Origin: Streptomyces sp. MBT53
GTDB lineage: Bacteria > Actinomycetota > Actinomycetes > Streptomycetales > Streptomycetaceae
Reading direction: 5' to 3'
NCBI RefSeq assembly: GCF_016654115.1
Contig: NZ_JAEQAZ010000033.1
Coordinates: 1 to 60,445 of the forward strand
Length of the DNA stretch: 60,445 bases
In this document: positions 25,626-34,803 of the stretch, piece by piece
Numbering within the stretch: position 1 is the stretch's first letter
How the letters are laid out: the number at the start of each line of letters is the position of its first letter
Program-made: the position numbers and the translations under genes
The notes under the pieces: model-generated
Told to the model about the DNA's origin: nothing
Databases searched by the model: none
Seen by the model: the letters and a program-made list of their open reading frames with translations, nothing else

Positions 25626-25735
25626 TCGAAGGTCTCGCGTCGCGCACGCTTCTCCGCGTCATGCGCCGCCGCGGCCTGCTCGAACTCGCCACGGGACGAG
25701 CCGGCGGAGGCCCGCTCGACGCCGGCACGAGTCAC
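25622..25735 (-). pseudogene. Truncated VapB antitoxin (C-terminal part)
   Basis: The 37-residue frame opens at GTG 25735 and ends RGEFEQAAAAHDAEKRARR followed by ETFE and TGA, overlapping the VapC start. The Glu/Arg-rich tail is the toxin-binding segment of VapB antitoxins. The ribbon-helix-helix or AbrB-like DNA-binding half (about 45 residues) is absent upstream; the sequence changes towards the 25.9-kb direct repeat. It might still neutralise VapC if translated from this GTG, but could not autoregulate. Confidence 0.6.
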
Positions 25736-25890
25736 CCCATAGGCGCCATACCCGACTTGACGGGAATCGGCGTCCAGAACGCGTCCAGACGATCATGAAA
25801 TCACGATCACGACGGGGTCGCCAGGACCCTCAACTCGCCCGACCCCCCAGCGGAGTTGCCGGCCAGATCGATTCTGCTCGCACAGCACGT

Positions 25891-26073
25891 GGTGGGGCGG
25901 GTGGGACTCGAACCCACGGCCGACGGATTATGAGTCCATTGGGGATCTTGGCGGTCCTTGCCGATCATTGCCGATTCACGCCGTTCTTGCAGGTCAGACG
26001 TGCTGATCAGTGTCAGCCCTGCGCAGTGTTCGTCAGTCTGTTCCTGTCCTTGCGGCCCCTCAATGGCCCCTGG
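25891..26073 (-). repeat. 183-bp direct repeat with tRNA(CAT) 3' half (left copy)
   Basis: Identical base for base to 47361-47543 and in the same orientation. On the minus strand its end is the 3' half of a tRNA: anticodon loop CTCATAA with an ATGGA/TCCGT stem, variable loop, T-arm GTGGGTTCGAGTCCCAC, and acceptor strand CCGCCCC followed by ACC. No D-arm or 5' acceptor strand precedes it, so it is not a tRNA gene. A further ~90 bases after the identical block are about 80% similar between copies. This is the structure of an attachment site left by a tRNA-targeting integrase. The two copies bound the 21.5-kb catabolic segment. Confidence 0.85.
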
Positions 26074-26666
26074 GAGCCGATGAGTTGGACGCATACCACA
26101 ACAGCAGCCGCGTCCACCCAGTTCAGCCAGGGGACGGAGCCCTTCGCACGACGGATTTCCTTTCCGACGCACGGCGACTCAAGGACAGATGGATCGCCCC
26201 CCAACTACGCAGAAAGGTCGACCACCTCATACGGAACGGGGTGAACGTCCACGATCATCTCCGCGCTCCCCGAGCATTCCTTGGTACCGCTTCCTGTACA
26301 AGTCGCTACCGCCACCACAGCCGCACGACAGAGAAGCGATCTCAGAAACGGTCATCGCCGACCTGCCCCACCCGCCGCAGATTGCGCAGCAGGGTCACGC
26401 TGGCGGGCAGAGCGTTCGGCGAGCAGGGGAAGGTGCGCCAGCCTGCGAACTGACCGCAACAGGAGTGCAGCGGGCGTCCCCCTGGAACGTCCGCCGCGCG
26501 CACCTGCCCAGGAACCCGTTGGCGGTGATGTGGCGTCAACAGCCTCTCGCTGCCCGTACATCCGGGTCTCACCCGCCGCCCCGCTCCGGCGCGCCGCGCA
26601 TCCGTCCCGCGCGTGCTTTTGTGCAGTTGGCCCCGGGGAACTGCCACCGCTTGCATGTCCGAACCC
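26074..26666. other. Gap of ~600 bases without a supported gene
   Basis: The first ~90 bases continue a weaker similarity to the sequence after the right-hand repeat. The rest has scattered short frames on both strands with no ribosome-binding site or recognisable protein. The end leads into the GntR promoter. Confidence 0.5.
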
Positions 26667-26689
26667 TTGCACGATTTCGGTGTAACATA

Positions 26690-26704
26690 ATTCGTAATAC
26701 GAAT
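26690..26704 (+). promoter_or_regulatory. GntR operator, site A
   Basis: ATTCGT-AAT-ACGAAT is a perfect 6+3+6 palindrome, 71 bases before the regulator's ATG, in AT-rich sequence. It shares the layout and CGT...ACG core of the three other sites in the locus, consistent with autoregulation. Confidence 0.75.
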
Positions 26705-26774
26705 ACTGTCAAGAGGTCCGGTCCACTACAATCCTGGCCCGAACCGCTCTACGCACAGAAACAGGGAGGCTGGG

Positions 26775-27542
26775 ATGGTGGAGGCCCGAATCGTCGGAGC
26801 GGCGAAGGCGGGAGCGCTGCAGCCATGGCCCAAGAGGCCGGCTCGCTTGGCCCCCGCGGTTGTCGAGGCCCTCGTGGACCAGATCGTTGCGCGGGGCTTT
26901 CCACCCGGCACCACCCTGCCGGTGGAGCCCGACCTCTGTGCGGTCTTCGGCGTCAGCAGGACGACCATCCGCGAAGCCGTCAAGTCCCTGGAGGCCAAGG
27001 GCCTGGTGCGTGCCCGGCAGGGTCAGGGCACCACGGTGACGGAGCCGGAGAACTGGAACCTGCTCGACCCGGTCGTTCTGGCCGCGACGGTGCAGCACGA
27101 CGACGAACTGGTCATCCTGGACCAGTTGGTGGGCGTGCGGTCAGCACTGGAGTCGCAGATGGCGGCCCAGGCCGCCCGGTCGGCCACGAGCGATGACCTG
27201 CGGTCCATCGAGACTCTGCTGACCCGGCTGGACGTCGAGACGGCCCAGCCGGCCTCCTTCGTCGAGACGGACGTCGCCTTCCACGACCGGATCATGCAGG
27301 CTTCGGGAAACATCCTGGCGCGTTCCATCGTCCGGATCGTGCACGTCCAGGCCCGGACCACGACCCTGTACAACGGAATCCCCGACCGCGCGGCCTGCGC
27401 ACTGTCCAACGACGAGCACCGGCACATTTGGGAGCGGCTGGTCGCCCGCGACGCGGAGGGGGCCGCGCAGGCCATGTCCGGCCACATCGAAACGGCCTGG
27501 CAGCGGCGCCGTTCGCCGGCCATGAGGGTCGCGGAGCACTGA
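26775..27542 (+). CDS. GntR-family regulator, FadR/FCD subgroup, of the catabolic locus
   Basis: A 255-residue regulator. The N-terminal winged helix is VVEALVDQIVARGFPPGTTL, then VFGVSRTTIREAVKSLEAKG. The C-terminal helical FCD effector domain carries the usual metal/ligand residues: Asp in FVETDVAFHDRIMQASGN, His in the same helix, and His in SNDEHRHIWERLVARDAEGA. FCD regulators usually bind sugar acids or other carboxylates and release DNA. The ligand here is probably an intermediate such as a fuconate or keto-deoxy acid. The ATG follows AGGGAGG by six bases. Four matching palindromes, including one in front of this gene, define the likely regulon. A decayed paralogue lies at 34150-34758. 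Confidence 0.9.
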   Translation: MVEARIVGAAKAGALQPWPKRPARLAPAVVEALVDQIVARGFPPGTTLPVEPDLCAVFGVSRTTIREAVKSLEAKGLVRARQGQGTTVTEPENWNLLDPVVLAATVQHDDELVILDQLVGVRSALESQMAAQAARSATSDDLRSIETLLTRLDVETAQPASFVETDVAFHDRIMQASGNILARSIVRIVHVQARTTTLYNGIPDRAACALSNDEHRHIWERLVARDAEGAAQAMSGHIETAWQRRRSPAMRVAEH

Positions 27543-27554
27543 CGGCGCGCCTAC

Positions 27555-27591
27555 GAGTGAGGGCCGGGGGCGTCGCCTCCGGCCCTCACTC
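27555..27591. terminator. Bidirectional terminator
   Basis: GAGTGAGGGCCGG (27555-27567) and CCGGCCCTCACTC (27579-27591) form a perfect 13-bp stem with an 11-base loop, between the convergent regulator and beta-helix genes. Confidence 0.85.
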
Positions 27592-27609
27592 GTTCCCCGG
27601 TCCAGGCCT

Positions 27610-30546
27610 TCAGCTCACGGTGAAGTGACTGAAGCCGGCCTGTCCGGCGGCGGCCTGATCGTGGGAGGTGAAGATCATTCCCGCGTCCTGCTGAGCTGCC
27701 GCGCCCGTCAGAGTGACCGGTCCGCCGACCGCGTTCCAGGTCGTGCCGTCCGTCGAGTAGGCGGCAGACACCTTGTCCCCGGTGCGTGTGAGGCGCAGCC
27801 AGACCGGCGCCTTGACCGAACCCACCGAGGCGTACTGGTCGAGCAGACCGCCGCCGTCGGAGTCCCAGTCGAGGTTGACCCCGTTGTCCGGGGTGACCAC
27901 CAGTGCGACGTAGCCCTGTGACTGCCTGGGCTGCGTGAGGTCGTTGCGCAGGACGATGCCGGCCTTCGTCCAGCCGTTGACGGCGTCCTCGGTGTCGACG
28001 CGCACCGTCACCACGGACCCGTCCTTGGCCGCCCTCGGAGAGTAGATCGCCCCGTATTCGTCATCGGACTGGCCGCCCGCGCCCCAGATGTCCGCACCAG
28101 CGTTGCGGATCGCGAAGCTGTCTCCCACCTGGCCGAAGACGCTGGGCACGGAACCGAATGTGCTCATGGTCGTCACCGGAGTGGCGGTCACGATCGTGAC
28201 GGGTGCGCCGGCGGTGAAGGCCGAGCCCCGGAACGTGTAGCCGAAGGCGGTGGCGATGGCGGCTGTATCGATCGGGCTGCCGGTGGACGGACCGGTCACC
28301 TTCCACGTCACGGTCGCGGTGGCGCCCGGCGCGATGCTCCCGGGAACCGGACCCGTCGGCTTCGCGGTCCAGCCGGCCGGTGCGGTGGCCCTCGCCGTCA
28401 CGCCGGTCGCCCTGCGCGACGCGTCGAGGTTGGTGAGCGTCGCCGTGATCGTGGCCTGGGCGCCGGTCCGCGCCGCGGTGAGCGCGACGGCGACCGGGGG
28501 CCGGTCGCTGTCGGTGCCGGTGCGCAGCGCCGCCGCGATGCCGGAGTCGTAGACGACCCGTGCCGCGCCTGCCGGAAGCGGCTGGCTGTGACTGAGTTTC
28601 ACGGTCCCGGTGATCGTGTCCAGGTGCTTGAGGACGATCTGCCCGTTGAAGACCCAGTTGTCGGTGTAGGTGATGTTGCCGGTGTTCCTGTTGGCGGCCG
28701 TGTTCTCGATGTTGGGAGTACTCACGTCCAGCACGTTCTCGTCGACGGTCCAGTAGCGCGAGCCCTCGTCGAAGTACAGTCCCGAACTGCTGGGCGCCCG
28801 GAGGTAGTTGTGCTGGAAAACGCTGCCGGGACTCGCCGACAGGTTGTAGAAGCCGGCACCGTCGTTCATGGTCCGCATGATGTCGTGGATGTAGTTGTGG
28901 GACACCACGTCGTCCTTGGCGGTCGTGGGTGTCTGGTAGACCGGCTGGTAGTTGTAGATGCCGCGCTCGGCGTAGTCGGGGCTGCCGCCGGGATCCTGGA
29001 TGCCCCATCCCCAGCCGGCTCCGATGCCCGAGTAGGGCAGGTTGTAGACCTCGTTGTGCGTGACCCTGGCGCGGGTCACGTAGGTGAAGAGGATGCCGTC
29101 CTGGTCCTGGTACTGCTGGGCGACATCGTGGATCACGTTGCCGGAGACGGTGATGTCCTTGTTGGTCATCGCCGGGTCGCTGGGATGGTGGGCGTCGGTC
29201 TGGATGCCGCCCACGGTGATGCCGCCGCCGGCGTTGTCGGCGAATGTGGAGTCGCTGACGGTGATGTCGCTGGCGCCGAGGCCGACACCGGAGGCGTTGG
29301 CGTTGGCGTCCTCACCGACTCCGACGGCCAGTGATCCCAGGTTGGTGTAGGTGTTGCCGGTCAGTGTGATGTGGTTGGCGGCGGAGATCTGCACGGCGCC
29401 GGGCGTCTGGTGCCACTCGTTGCGTGTGCTCTCGAATGTCTGGCAACCGTAGTTGCAGCTGCTGAAGGCGTCGGCCGGCCGGAGCGGACTGGCGCCGTAC
29501 ATGAAGGCACCGGTCTGCTGGTCGGCGTAGCCCTGTGCGGTGCTGGGGCCGGTCCAGGTGGTGTTGGTGAACCGGATGCCGGAGAACGTCAGGTCGTGCG
29601 CCGGGTTGGTGTAGGTGCCCGATACCTGTAGCAGGGACTCCAGTTGCGGGAGTTCGACGTCGGAGTTCCGCGGATCCTGGCCGGACTTGGGCTGGTAGTA
29701 CAGGGTCCTGGTGGCGGTGTCGAGGTACCACTCACCCGGCGCGTCCAGGAACTCGCGGGCGTTCTGCAGGTAGACCGTGCCCGTACGGAACGGACTCTGC
29801 ACGACGTCGTAGCCCCAGGTGTTGTTGTTCCACGCGGGCTGGGCCATCGTCAGGTGGTTGTCGGCGATGCTGACCACGGGCGAGAGGCGGTCGGTGAAGC
29901 TGTTGACGAACTCCATCTCCACCCGGCTCTGCCGACCGATGTTGTTGAGGTAGCCGAGGGCTGAGTTCTTGATGTCCACGCCATCGGCTGTGTACGACAG
30001 GTCGGAGGGTGAGATCTGCGTGCGGGCCCGGGTCGCCAGGTTCCCGTCGACGTACAGCTGGCGCGGGTCGACGCTCAGACCGCGAGGAACCTTTGCCTCC
30101 CAGACCGTGGCCGACCCGGGCGACTTGTGCCATCCCTGGACTCGCGAGCCTCCCGACAGAATCGGGCTGGAGCCGGGCGCGGCGACCCAGGAGACGGTGT
30201 GTCCGTTGCGGCCGGAGTCCCTGGCGTCGAATCGCAGCGGTTTGTCGAGCCGGTATGTGCCACCGTCCAGGACGACCTGTATGTCGGTGCGGGCATGGGG
30301 TGTGGCCGCGCGGACCAGTTGCTGTGCCTGCGTCAGCCCGCAGGGCCGGGCCGGCAGGCAGCGTGTGCCCGCCCCGTGTGGGGAGACGTAGAGCTTCAGC
30401 GGGGGTGCCGCGGGACGGGCCGCGTTGCTGGTGCTTGCCGCCGAGGCGCCGGCGGAGGCAGATCCGCCCAGGAGGGCGATCGTCGCGGCGATCACCCCGG
30501 CGGCTCTGCGGAGGTGTCGATGGGGAATGGTCAATTTCTTCTCCAC
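27610..30546 (-). CDS. Secreted beta-helix glycosidase-like protein 1 (possible GH141-type fucosidase)
   Basis: A 978-residue exported protein. The signal peptide is RRAAGVIAATIALLGGSASA. A right-handed beta-helix core (~50-660) opens LKLYVSPHGAGTRCLPARPC and includes QLYVDGNLATRARTQ, NHITLTGNTYTNLGSLAVGV, DITVSGNVIHDVAQQYQDQD and YFDEGSRYWTVDENVL. Next is a NEW3-like beta-sandwich (~690-790) and a C-terminal concanavalin-like (DUF1349-type) domain with FAIRNAGADIWGAGGQSDDE. The helix plus the LYVDGxxATRAR element resembles GH141, a family that includes alpha-L-fucosidases; this is from memory. A secreted enzyme that frees the locus's sugar fits the neighbours. The start is GTG 30546. A TTG at 30534, with GGAG six bases before it, is an equal alternative. 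It is a paralogue of the next gene. Confidence 0.82.
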   Translation of the reverse strand: MEKKLTIPHRHLRRAAGVIAATIALLGGSASAGASAASTSNAARPAAPPLKLYVSPHGAGTRCLPARPCGLTQAQQLVRAATPHARTDIQVVLDGGTYRLDKPLRFDARDSGRNGHTVSWVAAPGSSPILSGGSRVQGWHKSPGSATVWEAKVPRGLSVDPRQLYVDGNLATRARTQISPSDLSYTADGVDIKNSALGYLNNIGRQSRVEMEFVNSFTDRLSPVVSIADNHLTMAQPAWNNNTWGYDVVQSPFRTGTVYLQNAREFLDAPGEWYLDTATRTLYYQPKSGQDPRNSDVELPQLESLLQVSGTYTNPAHDLTFSGIRFTNTTWTGPSTAQGYADQQTGAFMYGASPLRPADAFSSCNYGCQTFESTRNEWHQTPGAVQISAANHITLTGNTYTNLGSLAVGVGEDANANASGVGLGASDITVSDSTFADNAGGGITVGGIQTDAHHPSDPAMTNKDITVSGNVIHDVAQQYQDQDGILFTYVTRARVTHNEVYNLPYSGIGAGWGWGIQDPGGSPDYAERGIYNYQPVYQTPTTAKDDVVSHNYIHDIMRTMNDGAGFYNLSASPGSVFQHNYLRAPSSSGLYFDEGSRYWTVDENVLDVSTPNIENTAANRNTGNITYTDNWVFNGQIVLKHLDTITGTVKLSHSQPLPAGAARVVYDSGIAAALRTGTDSDRPPVAVALTAARTGAQATITATLTNLDASRRATGVTARATAPAGWTAKPTGPVPGSIAPGATATVTWKVTGPSTGSPIDTAAIATAFGYTFRGSAFTAGAPVTIVTATPVTTMSTFGSVPSVFGQVGDSFAIRNAGADIWGAGGQSDDEYGAIYSPRAAKDGSVVTVRVDTEDAVNGWTKAGIVLRNDLTQPRQSQGYVALVVTPDNGVNLDWDSDGGGLLDQYASVGSVKAPVWLRLTRTGDKVSAAYSTDGTTWNAVGGPVTLTGAAAQQDAGMIFTSHDQAAAGQAGFSHFTVS

Positions 30547-30614
30547 TGTTCTCGCGTATGCGCGGGTGTATCGCCGCCCGCTTGCGCGCCACCGTGAATC
30601 AGCGCGAGCAAACC

Positions 30615-30629
30615 ATACGTATGACGTAT
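30615..30629 (-). promoter_or_regulatory. GntR operator, site B
   Basis: ATACGT-ATG-ACGTAT is a perfect 6+3+6 palindrome, 69 bases upstream of glycosidase 1. On the minus strand TTGCCA precedes it and TATGGT overlaps its end, so it would cover the promoter. Confidence 0.8.
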
Positions 30630-30769
30630 TGGCAATGTGTTCGTCATGCGCGCTTTACGAGGTCCGCAGGCACTCAAGTCGGCGCGGACAGGACGGAGTT
30701 CCGCGTGGTGGCGGGGAGGCCGAGCACCACGCGGAACTGGTTTCGGAGGTCGTTACCCGAACCGCTTCG

Positions 30770-33700
30770 TCAGCTGACGGAGAACTGGCTGAAGTTCGCG
30801 GTGCCGATGGTTCCGCCGTGGGCCGTGGAGAACATGCCCGCGTCCAGCGTGCTGTTCGCCCCGGTCAGGGTCGCGGTGCCGACGGTGGTCCAGGTGGTGC
30901 CGTCGCCGGAGTAGGAGCCGGTGACCGACGTACCGCTCCTGACCAGGCGGAGCCAGACCGGGGCGATGGCGGCGGTTCCGGTCTTGTTGATGTTGGTGTC
31001 GAGGTAGCCGTCGCTGTTGGAGTCGTACGACAGGGCGATCCCGTTGCCGGGGGTGGCGGCGAGGACGAGGTACCCGAGGGACGAACCGGCGGAGGCGACG
31101 CTGTTGCGCAGCATCAGACCGGCCTTGGCCCAGTTGTTGGCCTTGTCCTGGCTGTCGACGTGGACGATGACGGTCGAGGCGGTTCCCGCGACTCCCGTCT
31201 GGTAGGCGGCGGCGTAGTCGTCGTCGTACGAGGTACCGGTGCGCCACACGTCGATGCCCGCACTGGTGATGGAGGTCACTCCGCCGTGCTGGTCGACCGC
31301 GGCCGGAGTCGAGCTGTAGGCCTTGTAGGGCGAGGTGACGATCTGCAGGTTGCTGAATGTCGCGCTGCCGGCGGTGGTGCTGTGGGCGGTGTGGATGACG
31401 CCCGCGTCCTGGGTGGTGGCCATGGACGACAGGGTCACCGTCGAGCCGATCTGGGTGAAGGTGGTTCCGTCGGTGGAGTAGTAGCCGGACACCGTGGTGG
31501 CGGTACGGGTGAGCCGCACCCAGACCGGCGCTGTGACGGTGGTGGCCGTGGAGCTGAGCTGGTCGAGGTAGCCGTCTCCCGTGGAGTCCCACTGGAAGCT
31601 GACGCCGTGGCTCGGGGTGACCGTCACGACCGCATATCCGGTGGAGGAGCCGCTGCCCGTGAGGCTGTTGCGCAGGACGACGCCGGCCTTGGCCCAGCCG
31701 CTGCTGCTGTCCACGTTGTCGACCCGGGCGGTCACCGAGGTGCCGGCTACGGCCGCCCCTGCCTGGTACACGGTGCCGTAGGCGTCGTCGGTCTGTCCGC
31801 CGGCGCCCCAGATGTCGGCGCCCGCGTCGGTGATGGTGAACCGGCCGCCGCTCTGGCCGGTGATGGCGGGGGTGGAGGAGTAGGAACTGTAGGGCGAGCT
31901 GACCGGGTCGGTGGTCAGCGGACGGTACAGCGCCTGGATGCCGGCGTTTGCCATGACCGTCTTGGCGCCCGACGGCCAGTTGCCGTCGCTGACGTAGACG
32001 GTGCCGCTCACCGTGTTGCCGCGGCCGTCGCTGTTGGTGATGTTCGTGGAGTTGGTGCCCGTCCAGTTGTCGGTCAAGGTCAGGCCACCGGTGTGGTTGG
32101 TCGAGCTGCTGTTCTGTTGGGACCAGCGGCCGGTGTTGCGGAAGACGTTGTTGGTGTCGGTGAAGTCCCGGGAGCCCTCGTCGTGGTAGAAGCCGAAGTA
32201 GCTGCTGTTGTTGTGGCAGTAGTTGCGTTCGAAGGTGCTGCCCGGCGACGCGGACAGGGTGTACATGCAGCCGCCGTCGTTCATCTGCTGCATGATGTCG
32301 TGGATGTAGTTGTCGGTGATGTGGTTGTTCGCGGCCGTGGTCGCGGTCGTGTAGGTGGGCTGGTAGTTGTACAGGCCCCGGGTGACGTAGTCAGGGCTGC
32401 CGCCGACGTCGTTGGTGCCCCAGCCGTAGCCGATGGTGAGGCCGGAGTACGGCAGGTTGTACACCTCGTTGTGCGAGACGGTCGCGCCGTTCACGTAGGT
32501 GACGAGGATGGACGACATGTCACGGTAGTCCAGCGCCACGTCGTGGATCAGGTTGTTGCTCAACGTGATGTTCTGGTTGGTCATCCGGCTGTCGCTGGGG
32601 TGGTGCGCGTCCGCCTGGAGGCCGCCGACGACGATGCCGCCGCCCGCGTCCTGGGTGAAGACGTTGCCGGTCGCGGTGATGGTGTCGGCGCCGAGTCCCA
32701 CGCCGCTGGTGTGCGCGTTGGCGTCGTTGCCGATGCCGAGGCCGTCCTGCCCGAGCAGGGTGAACCGGTTACCGGTGAACGTGATGTGGTCGGCGGCCGA
32801 GACCTGGACGGCGGCGGGCATCTGGTTCCAGTGGGGACGTGTCGCCTCGAAGAGCTGGCAGCCGCTCTGGCAGGAGGTCAGCGCGTCCGACGGGCGGTCC
32901 CAGGTACCGGAGAGGTACGCGCCGGTCTGCTGGCTGGCGTAGCCGCCGGTGGTGGGGTCCAGCCAGCTGGTGCCCGAGAACTGGAGGCCCGAGAAGGCGA
33001 TATGGGTGGCCGGGGAGGCATAGGTCCCGCCGACGCCGATGAGCGACTGGAGCTTCGGCACCTCGACGTCGGCCGTGCTCATGTCCTGCCCGGAGAGCGG
33101 CTTGTAGTAGAGGGTGCCGGTGGTGGTGTCGAGGTACCACTCGCCTGCCGTGTCGAGGAATTCGTAGGCGTTCTCGATGTAGAGCGGGCCGGACCGGTAG
33201 GGGCTCGTCAGGGTGTCGTAGCCGAACGTGTTGTTGTTCCACGAGGGCTGCGCCATGGTGATGGTGCCGCCGCTGATGCCGGTCACCGGAGCGTAGCGGT
33301 CGGTGAAGGATCCGATGCCGTGGATCTCGGTCCGGCCGGGCTGCGCGAGGCTGTTGAGGTAGCTCAGCGAGCTGCTGGTGAAGGTGTATCCGGTGGTGGT
33401 CGCGGTCAGGTCGGAGCGCGTGAGCGCGGCGCGGGCCCTGGTGGCCAGGACGCCGTCGACGTACAGCTGGCGGGTGTCGAAGCCGGTGCCGACGTCGGCC
33501 TTCCAGATGTTCTTGGCCGAGTCCTGCACGGTCCAGCCGGTGGCCTTCTGCGCGCCGGTGATGACGGGACGGGCGCCCAGCGCGGCCTTCCAGGTCACCG
33601 TGTAGCCGCCGGTGCCGGAGTCCGCCGAGGTGAAGGTGAGCGGCGCGGAGAGCCGGTAGGTGCCGTCGGCGAGTTCGACGGTGATGTCGGCCGTCATGGA

Positions 33701-33928
33701 GCTGTTGATCGCCCGCACATTGGTCTTGGCCTGCGTCAGGGAGCAGGGCAGGCTCGCGGAACAGGTGGTGCCGGAGCCGCTCGGTGAGGCGTAGAGCGTC
33801 GTGCCGGCGGCGAAGGCCGGGCCGGCCTGGGCGAGGACCGCGGCGGTCGAGGCGGCGAGGACGGCGGCTGTGGCCAGCCATGATCTGAGGCGGCCGGGAA
33901 CCGAGCGGCGGATGCGGGTTGTTCGCAC
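30770..33928 (-). CDS. Secreted beta-helix glycosidase-like protein 2 with two C-terminal sandwich domains
   Basis: A 1052-residue exported protein. The signal peptide is RSWLATAAVLAASTAAVLAQ, with AFA cleavage. The beta-helix core (~35-660) has LYASPSGSGTTCSASLPC, QLYVDGVLATRARAAL, HITFTGNRFTLLGQDGLGIG and FYHDEGSRDFTDTNNVF, parallel to glycosidase 1. Two tandem concanavalin-like (DUF1349-type) repeats follow: FTITDAGADIWGAGGQTDDA, and a second copy with SITSAGIDVWRTGTSYDDDY. They replace the NEW3-like domain of its paralogue and probably bind carbohydrate. The start is GTG 33928 with GGAAGG upstream; the frame is open further but not coding. Two divergent enzymes suggest two linkages or substrates that release the same sugar. 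Confidence 0.82.
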   Translation of the reverse strand: MRTTRIRRSVPGRLRSWLATAAVLAASTAAVLAQAGPAFAAGTTLYASPSGSGTTCSASLPCSLTQAKTNVRAINSSMTADITVELADGTYRLSAPLTFTSADSGTGGYTVTWKAALGARPVITGAQKATGWTVQDSAKNIWKADVGTGFDTRQLYVDGVLATRARAALTRSDLTATTTGYTFTSSSLSYLNSLAQPGRTEIHGIGSFTDRYAPVTGISGGTITMAQPSWNNNTFGYDTLTSPYRSGPLYIENAYEFLDTAGEWYLDTTTGTLYYKPLSGQDMSTADVEVPKLQSLIGVGGTYASPATHIAFSGLQFSGTSWLDPTTGGYASQQTGAYLSGTWDRPSDALTSCQSGCQLFEATRPHWNQMPAAVQVSAADHITFTGNRFTLLGQDGLGIGNDANAHTSGVGLGADTITATGNVFTQDAGGGIVVGGLQADAHHPSDSRMTNQNITLSNNLIHDVALDYRDMSSILVTYVNGATVSHNEVYNLPYSGLTIGYGWGTNDVGGSPDYVTRGLYNYQPTYTTATTAANNHITDNYIHDIMQQMNDGGCMYTLSASPGSTFERNYCHNNSSYFGFYHDEGSRDFTDTNNVFRNTGRWSQQNSSSTNHTGGLTLTDNWTGTNSTNITNSDGRGNTVSGTVYVSDGNWPSGAKTVMANAGIQALYRPLTTDPVSSPYSSYSSTPAITGQSGGRFTITDAGADIWGAGGQTDDAYGTVYQAGAAVAGTSVTARVDNVDSSSGWAKAGVVLRNSLTGSGSSTGYAVVTVTPSHGVSFQWDSTGDGYLDQLSSTATTVTAPVWVRLTRTATTVSGYYSTDGTTFTQIGSTVTLSSMATTQDAGVIHTAHSTTAGSATFSNLQIVTSPYKAYSSTPAAVDQHGGVTSITSAGIDVWRTGTSYDDDYAAAYQTGVAGTASTVIVHVDSQDKANNWAKAGLMLRNSVASAGSSLGYLVLAATPGNGIALSYDSNSDGYLDTNINKTGTAAIAPVWLRLVRSGTSVTGSYSGDGTTWTTVGTATLTGANSTLDAGMFSTAHGGTIGTANFSQFSVS

Positions 33929-34026
33929 GTGACACCTTCCGGGAAGTTCAGGGTGCCGGTGGTGCTCTTGGCGTGGCAGGGGAGAGCCCAGCGGCAAGAG
34001 GGGACGAGGTGATAGCGATGAACATT

Positions 34027-34041
34027 AGACGTCATATGTAT
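34027..34041 (-). promoter_or_regulatory. GntR operator, site C
   Basis: The minus strand reads ATACAT-ATG-ACGTCT, matching site B at 13 of 15 positions. It lies between a TTGACG (-35) and TAATGT (-10), spaced 16, about 90 bases before glycosidase 2. Repression by occlusion is expected. Confidence 0.72.
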
Positions 34042-34149
34042 TTCGTCAATAGGTCGGACATTGTCGACTCGGCCGGCCCCGGACATGCGGACACCCCCGG
34101 CCTGTCGGCTCGACGGCGAGGTCGGTGCGGACGTCGCCAGACGGTCGGC

Positions 34150-34758
34150 GAGCCGGGGTTCGGCAAGCGGCGACGGCTCCAAGCGGTCTTCATACGTGCC
34201 GCCATGGGCTGTGCGGCCCCATCGGGGTCGCGGGCCGACAGCCGCTCGGCGGCCGTGTGGCGCTCCGCGACGGCCCGCTCGCACGCGACCTCGTCGGGTG
34301 TGCCGTCGCACAGGAACGTCGTGCGCGCCCGGGCATGGAGGATCCGGATGATCGGGCGGCCGAGCCTGTCGTGGGACGCCTGCATGATCCGGTCGCGGAT
34401 GGCCGTATCGGTCCTGATGAAGCACGCCAGGCGGCGGCCTCCTCGTTGAGCCGGCCGAGCGGTCGCTCGATGGCTCGTATGTCGTCGCCGATGGCCAGCC
34501 CTGCGGCCTGGGCGGCCAGGACCTCCGGGGTCGACCGGACGGCGATCAGCTGATCGAGGAGGACGGGTTCGCCATCGCTCTGGACGGTCGCGGCGAGCAC
34601 GACCGGGTAGAGGAGATTCCATTCACCGGGGCTGTCATCGGCCCCTTGACCTCCGGGGACGTGACCACTTCACGGCTGGCGATGCGGCCGGCGCCGAACG
34701 TCTCGCCGAGCTCAGGAGCGACCGGAAGGGCCGAGCGCCCGGTGCCGACATCGGCCAT
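34150..34758 (-). pseudogene. Degraded second copy of the GntR/FCD regulator
   Basis: ATG 34758, behind GGGGGAG, opens a frame with SALPVAPELGETFG and REVVTSPEVKG, recalling LPVEPDLCAVFG and REAVKSLEAKG of the intact regulator. After a frame change it reads EWNLLYPVVLAATVQSDGE and LLDQLIAVRS, then another shift gives FIRTDTAIRDRIMQASHDR, RIVH-like RILHARARTTFLCDGTPDE and AAERLSARDPDGAAQ. The order matches the intact gene at 26775 throughout, but the first winged-helix residues are lost and at least two frameshifts remain. It sits divergently beside the catabolic operon, where a local regulator would be expected. Confidence 0.82.
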
Positions 34759-34803
34759 GCGCTCCCCCTCACTGATGCCGATGAGTCCATCGTTCGGGGT
34801 TCC

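Noticed and set aside
25891..26073. A functional tRNA-Met gene
   Set aside because: Only the anticodon arm, T-arm and 3' acceptor strand are present. No D-arm or matching 5' acceptor strand lies in the preceding 100 bases, and the second copy lacks them too.
30425..33787. A 1120-codon open frame on the plus strand
   Set aside because: Antisense shadow of the second beta-helix gene, which has a signal peptide and recognisable domains.
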